From Icerya purchasi (taxonomy: Eukaryota; Arthropoda; Insecta; Hemiptera; Monophlebidae), in NCBI GenBank assembly GCA_039619475.1, contig CM077116.1, positions 460,287,576 through 460,351,575 of the forward strand: a DNA stretch of 64,000 nucleotides, written 5' to 3'. The notes beneath the pieces are model-generated. The model had not been told where the DNA came from. It saw only the letters and a program-made list of their open reading frames with translations, and did not search any database. A program made the position numbers and the translations under genes. The first letter of the stretch is position 1. Each line of letters begins with the position of its first letter. Below are positions 36,420 to 46,700 of this stretch, piece by piece.

Positions 36420-36710
36420 TTTATGGTGTTAAGTATAAAATACAAATACCTCAATAATAAACAAAAATGAGTATTCAATTACTTTAATAAGTTAAAATAA
36501 ATACCTCAATTTAAAGAAACCATCATCGGCTAACAATGCAGTGTTCTCAAATAAAACTGAAAACAAACTATAGATAAATATAGACTGAATGTATAGATAT
36601 AAGAAAATAATAGGTGGATAGCAGTAAAACTAAAATCAAAGGTGGAAAATTGTTTACAAATAAATCAGAGGCGATGGTAAAATATATAAAAAATCAAAAG
36701 CGGAAATTGA
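36420..36710 (-). mobile_element. Penelope-like element terminal repeat (pLTR), minus copy
   Basis: The reverse complement aligns with 41257-41520, the 3' end of the Penelope-like element. Shared blocks include cacctttgatt, ctatagtttattttcagttttattt, tttctttaaatt(a/g)aggtattt and gttattgaggtattt. The segment between gatgatgg and tttcttt is shorter here, so the GAAA box seen in the other copy is missing. Confidence 0.65.
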
Positions 36711-36889
36711 TTTTCTATATAACAAGAATAAAATTAACTTACGAATTTTGAAATTATACAAATATATAGCTAAAAAAATTAAGTTTAGAAATATTGATAC
36801 TACATTAAAAACGAAATAAATTTGAAAATTGAAGCGATTATCAATAAAAAACAACAAATCATAAACAAACAAGTTTGGTCAAACATGAT

Positions 36890-37685
36890 GTTTCATGCAC
36901 TGAGGATTCCGTATGTTAAGTTAAAGATAAAACTATAATTTACATTTACAAAATACTAAATCCAAAACGAAGAAATCTGATTTTTCGCGCCGCAAAAAGG
37001 GAGAGACACGTCATTTTCACGCTTTTTTGAACTTTTCATCAACTTAGAAAGTTTCGTTAAACGGTTTCGTTCCCGATAAATAGCAATCTTTCCATGGATA
37101 TATCACATGCATCGAAAAAAAAAAATACTTTGTTCAAAAATTTCGAGTTTCCGGCGCCCCCATGGTCCAAATATAAAGTTGTAAGCTCGGATAAAGTTTT
37201 CCTATAAAGCGGTTCTTTATGCACATATTTGAGATACGTTTTGGTTTCCTCAACTTCTTCATTCGGGCAATTACATGAACATCCTATTTTTTTCTGTTTT
37301 TGGTCCCAAAGAATGGGGGGATCTATATAATTTTTTGATGTTATGAAAGAGCTTCTGCGTTTTGTTTTATATTTCGAATTTCACTTTTAAAGAGTTATCT
37401 GGCGATGAGTTATGAATTTTTTAAAGGTGATTTTTGAGGTCGCTTTAAATTCCATACTATATGTTCTTGACGGTTTTTTACCGCCCAGAGTGATCAGTTA
37501 GTTTGAAATTATAGATATAATTTAAAAAAAAAATTCGATTGTAATTTGTGATCCAATTTTGAAGTTTATAAGTGAAACCATTCGTGAGTTACTGATTTTT
37601 ATTTAATATTTTTGTCAATTCTGAACTATCTTATTAAGATTCCGTACATTTCATGTGTTCTGAATTCTAAAAATTAAACAATCTA
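36890..37685 (-). repeat. Composite repeat, copy 2 (minus), one partial 283-bp unit
   Basis: Read on minus it contains, in order, the head module (tgtacggaatc, cgtcaaga, cctcaaaaatcac), some private sequence, a partial unit (gatatatccatggaaag, then cgggaacgaaaccg, then a gaaaatgacgtgtc end), and the end block cttaacatacggaatcctca with the catga/tcatg hairpin. It has the same architecture as 22274-26115 but no tandem amplification. Confidence 0.75.
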
Positions 37686-37829
37686 ATGAAGTAGCAAAAA
37701 CCAAAACCTACAGCAGACAACAATAAATTTAATTTTTATCCTAGGACCGTAAATTTAACTAACATACAATATAAGGAAATCAATACTGTAAATTTAAACC
37801 ACAAATACAATTTAAACACACATAATAAA

Positions 37830-38060
37830 AACAATATGAAAATTTAATTATTGAAACTGAATCTGCTATTCAAAAATTACCCACTGATGACCAAACAATT
37901 AGGAGAATTGAGGCAGCTCTTGCTATTCGGAGTATTTTAAAGAAAAATGAAACAAATACTGAAAGTTTAAAAATACAAAAAAAACGATTAAGAGTAATAA
38001 TAGATTAGAGCAAAATAATGCAGTTATTGTAAAAGTCTTATAATTAGCAATAAAAATTAA
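37830..38060 (+). mobile_element. Penelope-like element, 5' coding fragment
   Basis: The translation IIETESAIQKLPTDDQ, then a broken Arg/Ala-rich run and KIQKKRLRV, resembles the region upstream of RT in Penelope-like polyproteins (ET-x-AI-x-x-LP). It lies in line with the RT fragments after the piggyBac relic and may be the same element split by that insertion. Confidence 0.45.
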
Positions 38061-38239
38061 ATTATTCAAAAAACAAAATTAACTCTTATGGATTTACCTA
38101 CGCTATTACACACCCGGGAGTACCCACCTATGTATTTTATTGTTTTTTTAATTTCTCAACAACAATAAGAGGTTTTATTCACATCTGTATTTTATATTAA
38201 ATAAGTATAAATGTAATTAGCACGTTTTCAGGTATAAAA

Positions 38240-39300
38240 ATTAGTAAAATTAGGCCAGGCATATGAGGTAGGATTAACCGAAAAATCTTTCGTCAATGTA
38301 CAAACCCACCGAAAATCTGACGATCGACGAGTAGCTTTTTCCTTTTCGTGGTAGAACCAAACTCACGCAGTGTATTCCATCGAATAAAAGTATGGTGGAT
38401 ACGCGATATGGAGAACGCCTACCCTTTACGACGTATTTTGTACACGAGGAAAACAGGAAATGTTCACGAAGTAAATCAGGGTGAAAGAGTCGTAAAGGAT
38501 CTTGCGATAATGTACAAGGGCTCTGGGAGAAATATCTCTCGAGGGATAACCTTTTTTTACTTCTCTGTCGCTTAATAAACATCTAATCTTGTGGAATTTA
38601 ATCATATGGTTGGCATATTGAGAGAAAAAAATAATTATACATTCGATATAAGCTTTCGCACCTTCAAAATCAAAAGAGGAATTTTCGTAGTTGTTTGGAT
38701 TCCACTAAAAAAGGTAACTTTATGTTCGTACGTGCCAAAAAAAGACAAAGCTGTTGTACTATTGTCTACGAGGCACTCAGATAAGGCAGTGGTCAATGGC
38801 GCTAAAAAAAAAACAAAACGGGTATGATTTTATTTTATAAGTATAAGGCTGGGGTCGATGCGATGGATCAGACGGTTGATCGGTGCACGTGTCACCAGCG
38901 CACTAACCGCTGACCATTGGATTTTTTTTTGAAATGATACAAAAAAAAATAAATAAAACTCGTGAAAGGCGGCTGTTTATAAGACAGCTGAGTGAAGAGA
39001 TCGCTATGCCTTTAGTTGAAGATAGATCTTCAAATAGACAAGTTATGCGGAATCATTCGTCGAAATTGGGCACAGAGAATATCTTAGACAAGCAAGTTTT
39101 ACCTCTGACTGAGTTTCCAGCTAGGCCTCAACCTGCGCGAGAGTGACTGGATCATATCATCTGTGTTATAAACAAGCAATAAAAAAACGCAGAAAAACTA
39201 GAAAAAGTTGTGCTAATTGTAAAAAGGTAGGGTGCGATAAACATGCGATAACAGTAACAAAATGTAGAGTGTGTGGAATAAGTAATGATCTATTTTTAAT
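38240..39300 (+). mobile_element. piggyBac-type transposase relic with C-terminal Cys-rich domain
   Basis: Across several frames: MYKGSGRNISRG, FFTSLSL, GILREKNNYT, WIPLKKVTLCSYVPKKDK, VVLLSTRHSD, then YKYKAGVDAMDQTVDRC and a run matching the TNRWPLAIFFEM block, in the order of piggyBac transposases (SGRNIT.DN.FTS, SYVPKK.K.VILLST.H, GGVD..D). The C-terminus has CANCKKVGCDKHAITVTKCRVC-like spacing, the cysteine-rich DNA-binding domain of the family; its run is at about 39208-39275. Multiple stops and shifts break the frame. TTAA ends were not resolved. Confidence 0.82.
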
Positions 39301-41520
39301 AATATAAAATTAATAAAAGCAGATCCCGCACAAACAAATATTAAACTAATATAAGAAAATTAATAAAAGAATCATATATATCCTAAGAAATAATACTGAA
39401 GCTAAATATTTAATATGAATCCAAAAGCACCAATACTCAACCCTTAAATAAAAATACATAAAAATAATAAACCAATACGACCGCTAATAAATTATAAGTG
39501 CTCCTTCTTATAAAATAGCAAAATCAATAACTAAAATTATAAAAAAAATAATGTATTAATTAATAACAAATACGCCTTAAAAAACAAGCAGGATGCCTTT
39601 GAAAAATTAAAAAGCATAAAAATAAGAAATAACAGGAAATTAATTTATGACATAACAAATCTGTGTACCTATAAATGAAACGATAGATTTAATTTAAAGA
39701 TCATTAAGAAGGTTAAATTACACAATTTATTGCAATCAGTTGGTTTACATTATTAAAACACTGAACAAAATTACTTTAATTTTAACAATTCTATACATAT
39801 ACAAAATAATGGTTTAGCTATGGGGGGGGGGGGGTTACCTTTGTTAAGCGTTCTTCTTCTTTTTAAGGTACCGTACGATACATAGCGCGTTGGCGTAACT
39901 TATTCGTACTTTTTTAGCTGTACCGATATAGGTTGTGAACTAGGCAATTATTATATGCAACGCAGGTGTACACAATACGTAAGACTACATTCGGAACTGA
40001 TTAGTAATAGTTTGATTTATCGCGCTACAAGTGCAGTCCCGTGTAGGTCCGCTGTGTACGCATATGATGTTGTACGTGGTGGGTTTCCATTGCCTTCCAC
40101 GTGATTATTAGCGAATATTTTTTATTTTAATTCTTTGTAATAAGAAGTTCTGTCGCCGTCCGGGATCGATTACCTCCGTAACGGAAGTCAAGCGCTCTAG
40201 CAACTAGGCTATCGCGACGACCAAGCGTTCTTAGTGAAATATTTTTAAAAAATTTTAAAGAAAGGTATATGGAACATATAATGCAAATATATAAAATCAT
40301 AACCATTAATAATATTTAATGAAAAGAATAAGACTAAAAATAATATTCTAAACGATTTCAATGAAATACACAAAAACATTTAATGTACTACGGAAAAAGA
40401 AGGAAATAACAAAGTCAACTTTTTAGATATAACAATGACTAAAGTAAAAGATGAATTAACATACAATATAAATCAAAAACAACCCACTGATAGTATACTC
40501 GTAATTCACAAAACATCAAATCACCCGAACTAACATAAATATGCATATTTCATAGCCGCAGTAAATAGATTATTAAACACTCCAATGACTTCAAATAAAA
40601 AATAAATAGAAATTAAATTATTAAAAAGTTTGGCAAAAAATAACGGTTACAACAGCTAAATTAATCTACAAAATAAAGTCAAAATAGGAATAATAATAAA
40701 GATTGGATAACATTTTCAGTTATAAATAATATAGATAAATTAACCAATATAATTAAAAACCGAAGACTAAATATAGCATCTAAAACTACAAATAATTTAA
40801 AAAATAAAATATATACTTTAAATACAAAAAATAATATTTATGAAAATAGTGGTATATGCGGAATAAACTGCACAGATTGAGAAAAGTCACATATTAGTCA
40901 AACAGGTAGTAAAATCAAATGCAGATACAGGAAACATAAAATCATTCAATAATAATGAAATTGTGAAACTACATATGCTGAACATCTAATAAAAATTAAT
41001 CATAAACTTAATTCACTGGAAAATACAAAAACAGTTTTGGCTTTCCATAATAAAGGAAACTTAATGAATATAGCTGAAAATTATTATATAAATAAATATA
41101 AAAATAATCTCTTAAATGATCACATACTGAATAATAATAACCCTTTTTTCAAAATAAAAATTTAACTCCTTTTTAAATTTGTTCTGTATATATTCTTAAT
41201 ATTGATTTGAATATTTTGTCCGTTAAATTCGTTATATTGTAAACAAAATCCGACTTTTGATTTTCTCTAATTTATTTGCAAACAATTTCACACCTTTGAT
41301 TGTAGTTCTCCTGCCTTCCGCCTACTACTATTTTCCTATACCTGCGCAAGTAGTCCACATATTTCTCTATAGTTTATTTTCAGTTTTATTTAAGTACACT
41401 CCGTATTATTAGCTGATGACGGATTATTCCCGAAAATGTTTCTTTAAATTAAGGTATTTATTTTAATTTATTAAAGTAATTAAATACTTATTTTTGTTTG
41501 TTATTGAGGTATTTATTTAT
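39300..41520 (+). mobile_element. Penelope-like element (RT plus GIY-YIG endonuclease), degraded, with SINE insertion
   Basis: RT blocks in order: NPKAPILNP, KIHKNNKPIRPLINYK, KNKQDAFEKLKSIKI, QNYFNFNNSIHIQNNGLAMG (ends at about 39825, then the SINE). After the SINE come KVNFLDITMTKVKDELTY, HKTSNHPN and KYAYFIAAVNRLL. The endonuclease follows at about 40845-40930: GINCTDCEKSHISQTGSK and KCRYRKHKI, then TYAEHLIKINHKLNSLEN. This is the GIY-YIG layout of Penelope-like retroelements. The 3' terminal repeat (about 41165-41520) also occurs at 36420-36710. Stops are frequent, so it is not functional. Confidence 0.82.
39856..40222 (-). mobile_element. tRNA-derived SINE, copy 2 (367 bp), inserted in the Penelope-like element
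   Basis: This has the same body and head as the copy at 8312-8689, with the tRNA-like head at the right on the minus strand. It is flanked by a perfect 10-bp duplication, aagcgttctt, at 39846-39855 and 40223-40232, and it interrupts the Penelope-like RT right after the GLAMG motif. Confidence 0.93.
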
Positions 41521-42600
41521 TTTGTATTTGTAAATGTTAAAACAAACAGGTATGGATTTATCTACATGGAACAAAACGTTGCTCAAATGTCCGCTGCAGC
41601 TTTGCTTGATGGTACGGACTGTCCAATTTTCGATGACTTTGTCACACAAAGCTGGCTGAACTTGCTGGATGGCGTACGTTATGCTGACTTTGAGGGCATC
41701 AACTGTTTGCGGTTTATGCGCATAAACCTGCGATTTAACGTAGCCCCAAAGGAAAAAGTCGAAAGGCGTGTTAAATCGTACGATCTCGGTGACCAGTTCA
41801 TGTCGCCGCCGCGCGAGAATGTCCAGCATGGCATGGCACGCTATGTCCTGTTGAGACCACATGTCGTCCGTATCCATATCATCCAGTTTAGGCCTCAATA
41901 GGTCGTTTATCATCGATCTGTAACGCTCGCCGTTGACGGTTGTAACAATACCAGTTTAGTGTGAAAAAAGTACAGACCGTTAATTTCGCCAGACCAAAAT
42001 CCGTATCAAACAGTGTGACTTTCTCGAGTTGCATTTGGTGCCGCCGGTGTATCTCGCGTGGATTGGTATCGTCGTCCCAAATCCGACAATTTTGCTTGTT
42101 CATATATTCATCCACAAATGGTCCTCGTCGCTAAAGATAATGTTTTTTTTTTTTTGCGAAATTTTGGTCAACCTCCAACTGGCCCAGAACCTAATCAACG
42201 AACACACGGCGCTGCCCTTGGTCGTTCACTTTAAACTCCTCAGTCAGTTTTGACTTTTATACGGGTGCAGACTCAAGTCCGGCCACAAAATTTACCAAGT
42301 CGAAGTCGCAGAAAGACCAAGTTTTTGTGAACAACGAGAAATTGACTGCCTCGGATTTTCACAGCAGCGATGTTTTCAGCAGACCTTGCGTTTCGGTGAC
42401 GTACTGGCTGATGATTTATTGAAAAACCGGTTGACTCGAATTTGGCCATCAAACGTGAAACAGTCAACTTGGCAGTTGTGACGAGGATAAAAGTAACGTA
42501 CTACGTGAAACATTTTTTCAGCAGAGCACTGATTTTGAAAATAAAATTTGATGATTTGCACAACACTATAACCTTCCATGGTGATTTGCCATGCAATGCT
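41510..42600 (-). mobile_element. Tc1/mariner-superfamily transposase relic
   Basis: On minus, across frames: helix-turn-helix part (SVVQIIKFYFQNQCS, TVSRLMAKFEST, RHRNARSAENIAA), first catalytic Asp region (FSDEDHLWMNEYMNKQNC, RIWDDDTNPREIH), second Asp region (MDTDDMWSQQDIACHAM), third Asp region (TPFDFFLWGYVKSQVYAHKP), then ENWTVR. The order and motifs are those of an insect Tc1/mariner family whose third catalytic residue is Asp. Frames are broken at several points and part of the region between the second and third Asp has changed. Terminal repeats were not resolved. Confidence 0.82.
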
Positions 42601-43777
42601 GAAGAATTCACAATGAATTTGACAGATGTTACTTTAACAATATGGCTGCTATCCATAACGTAACAAATTTCGAGCGCCGTTATTGAAAGACCCCACACAT
42701 GTCACTCATGAGGTCTTCGCACCGCAATAAAAGTACAATAATTGCGTTTGAACTCATAATAAACTCGTTCTGGAGAATTCTCTAGTTCAATGATTTTAAT
42801 TTCAAATTCTTCTTACGGGGAACATAAAAAACTTATTCTACAGCACACATGTTTATCAGCTTGTTGTGTCCAATATCAAAAAAAGTAACCGACGCTATAT
42901 AACTTTGTAACAATTTACACTGTCATACTGGACAATGCGGAACATGACCTGAGACGCGCTTTAAGTGCAACTAAACCTAACAAGGAACCGATGCTCTAAA
43001 CTTTCTCCCGTGTCCACCATATACTGGTTAGAACATTTAAGCATACGGTCTGATAATTTTTATATTATTCAGGGTTTGCAAAATAATAATTATGAAAAAA
43101 AATGGACTTTATTTCAGATCACATTCCAGTTATGACAACATTATTTATGTAAATTCCATTATAATAGCAGCTAGGCAATTCAACTTCCAGTTCTCTGATT
43201 TAGTAGAAGGTAACATAAACCTATCCAGTACAGTTAAAATATTGAAACGATATAACAACAACTGTTAGCAACTTAATAAAACTCATCCAAGAGATATCTG
43301 TATAATAAAAGATTTTTTGACAAATTAAAACAAAATCCTTACTTCAATACATACCAATAAATTACGAGATCAGAAAGTGAAACCGAGATACCCTTCCAAA
43401 AATCACTTAATGCAAATACTATTTATAATTCAACAATACTGTAATCTAAATCAAAGATTATTTCGAAATCCAGAATTCATTTTATACTCCCAACGTACTA
43501 CCTTCATATCACTGACCAAATCCCCGCTGGATAGATTATAATAACGATTAACTACCCAACAAGTACACGGGTGTACTGTTTAGAATTTAAGAACCGGTGC
43601 AGTAAAGGAAAGAAAGGAAAAAATAACATGGTTGCTATTATTTTTAAAATAGTAATTTATATATATAATAAATGTTCCATTATACACGTGAGTAGAACAT
43701 TTTGATAAAAAATACAAGACACGCTGAAAAATTGGAACACGATTAAATTTAAATTTTAAAAATATTTCTTTGACTTT
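42601..43777. other. Non-coding sequence downstream of mRpL17
   Basis: No gene or repeat was identified. The 3' untranslated region of mRpL17 should lie just left of 43778, but I see no canonical poly(A) signal on the minus strand close to the stop. Confidence 0.35.
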
Positions 43778-46700
43778 TCACAGAATGCTCGGTGAAGCAC
43801 CTGTGTTGCCATCGGTAACTTCTTTCTGTGCATTGTTATTAGCTTCAGCACTAATAACCGGTTCACCCGAAGCAACGTCATCATTCGTTACGTTAGCTTT
43901 GTTGGCCGTATCATCATCGAACGTTAATTCCGATACAGCTTTCAGCAGCTGTTCGTCTTCGGCTATTTGTTTAGCAGCTTCCGATTTCGCATTTACTTCG
44001 ATCTCGTCGGTAGTCGTATTCTGGGCATTTTCACTTAGGTCAACTTGTCTCACAATTTCATTATACTTCTCTAATCGATAATCCTTACGAGCTTCGTCTA
44101 GTAAAATATTATGTATTAAATTTTTATTTCTGCGCGAATCAAACACCAAAGGAGGAAACGGATTTCCTATAAAAAAAAAAAAAAAAAAAAAAAAAGAAAT
44201 AAAAAAAATGAAACATTCCAACTATAACTCAAAATTGATACTTTTTACATGCGTGTATTGGTTAAAAATTAACTAAAAATAAATTATTTCACTTGAAATG
44301 AAAATTTCATCAATCATACAAATGTAATTTTTACCATTATTATAAATTGATGTACTAAACTCTAACTTAAAGTAAAGCAACCGATTTCATAAAATGTTAC
44401 ACGAGCCTAAAACACAGATATGATTTTGCAGATTGATCACAGCTAACAGTCTTAAGCGTTAAAATAGTAACAATTAATAAAAAGAGTTCTACTAATATTA
44501 TCCGATACAATTTTACATCTATTACTATGTTAACAGAGGTTATGGTAATTAATAAAATGCGACTCGCGTTTGAAGCGGTTCATCAATAGGGTCATATTAA
44601 ATATATGCAAAAAAATTAGAGTGAGCAAAAAAATAAAAGAAGATGAAATATACATAATAGTACGTGACATTTTTCAGAGGTAGTTTTCAACAATTTACAA
44701 TTTTCATTATAATACATTACGAATAAATTTAAAAAAAAAAATAATAATAATAATAACAAAAACAATCGAAACTACTCCTAAATAATTATTTTCCTACTTA
44801 AACGTTTTCCTCTGACTGTACTCTCCGAATCTGAAACCCAGTTTCGTTATAAATGTTACTCTTAATATTATTTTCCACAAAATTTCACCACATTCCTATA
44901 TTGTTAATTTTTTATTCTGCCAACTCTCGCCGAAATAACCATATAAATAAACTATTATTATATAGTTTATAAATGGCCAACATTTTACTGAAGTCTAGTT
45001 CGATAGTTTTCAATTTTGCAAAACGTTGATAAATTTTAGGCTGAACAGAGAAAATTTTGCAAGGCATTTCAGATAAATGCAATTACATATGATTAAATTG
45101 ATACTTAACGATTTGTCCCCTTTTCAGCTAAAAATGAGAATTAAAATATCCTTTATATTTACACACACGCACACACACACATCAATATATTTCATTCATT
45201 CACTTCCTATTAATTTGATAATGATATACGAACCTGGGCCGAGTTTCAATACTGAACAATTGCTCTACAGATTGTCAACACCGTTTATGATGATCTCTTA
45301 TGAACAAGACTGGTCAAGATTAAAAGGAAAAGTGAAATTACATATTAAAAAATGTTTTAAAACTATCCTGTTTCTAATTAACCATGAAATAATTAATGAC
45401 ATGACGCGGAAAAGTTTCCTAGCTAATCCTATTATTGTTTTTAACGTTCGTATATGGTGTTTAGCGAGAACAACACATATGTCTTGAAAATTATAGCTGT
45501 AAAGGAAGATGACTGGACTTTTTGAGGAACTCACTAAATTCATCTACTTTGAGCGATTAGGATATCATATATAAAACTTGTATAAAACCTGGGTATACTT
45601 AACAAATAACGAATTAAAACTTCAGAGATCTCTTTACGAAAATACCCGAAATTACATTATCGAAATAATTCAACGAAGAAAATTTAAAATATTTTCAGGC
45701 ACCGGAATGGGTAACTATCTGGACAACACTATAAAAACTCTCGACTTTATGTAAATAAATATATTCGTACACAAAAAACAAAAAAAAAAAAAAACAGCCT
45801 ACCCAATAAATTAATAACAAAAATAAATGTAAAAAATCCGATATTATGCAACAATAAATTGTAGAACATGTAATAAAATAAATATCAAATAAACGTTCAG
45901 AACTTTCTAAATATATCACAGTGAGCATATCTTTTTTCTGCTATATACGGGCGTATCGAAAAATCCTCAGTGGCTAAACATTTAATAAAAGATAAAAAAC
46001 AATTAACTTCTAAGATCAAAGTTGATATGAGAATTTTAAAATATATAATAGGAAAACAACTAATTAAATTACGTTAAAGTTTATTATATTGGTAAATTTA
46101 AAATTAATATATATACATAGTCTAGCCATAAATACTGATACCGTCACTGCATGAGGGGAATTTTGCGCAGAACAAAGTAGTAACACTGTCAGCGCATCGT
46201 CATAACGCACTAGAAGAGCAAATAACTTCGCTTTAGTCTGTTCAGTACATGCTACGAAGATGGATTGGACAGATTATCACGTACGCGTTACAATAATTGG
46301 ACTGATGAAGGCGGGGCATAACGCGTCTCGAATTCTCGCTCTCCTCAAACCACTCAAAGTTACCAAATGTTTTGTTTATCGTACACTGCAACGTTTTATG
46401 GACACAGGAGACGTTGTTGATCAACCGCGAGCCGGTCGGCCGCGTGTTGCGAGAACAAAAAAGGTAGTTGAAGCAGTTCGGTCGCGAATTAACAGGTGCC
46501 CTCTTCGGAAACAAAAAATCATCGCTCAGGAGATGAAAATCGCGCCGAGAACGGTCTCGCGCATCCTCACCGATAATTTACATATGCGAGCCTATAAGAG
46601 AAGTACAGGTCATCTTTTAACCGAAAAATTAAAGGCGATGAGATACGAAAGAGCGAAAAAGTTGAAACGCTTGTACGGGGAAAAATGGGTACAAAAAGAT

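Noticed and set aside
43770..44081. 103-codon + frame opposite mRpL17 exon 3
   Set aside because: It is the antisense shadow of the real mRpL17 coding exon, which has conserved sequence and splice sites.
45077..45487. 136-codon + frame in mRpL17 intron 2
   Set aside because: It has no recognisable domain and includes a CA microsatellite (THTHTHT); probably chance.
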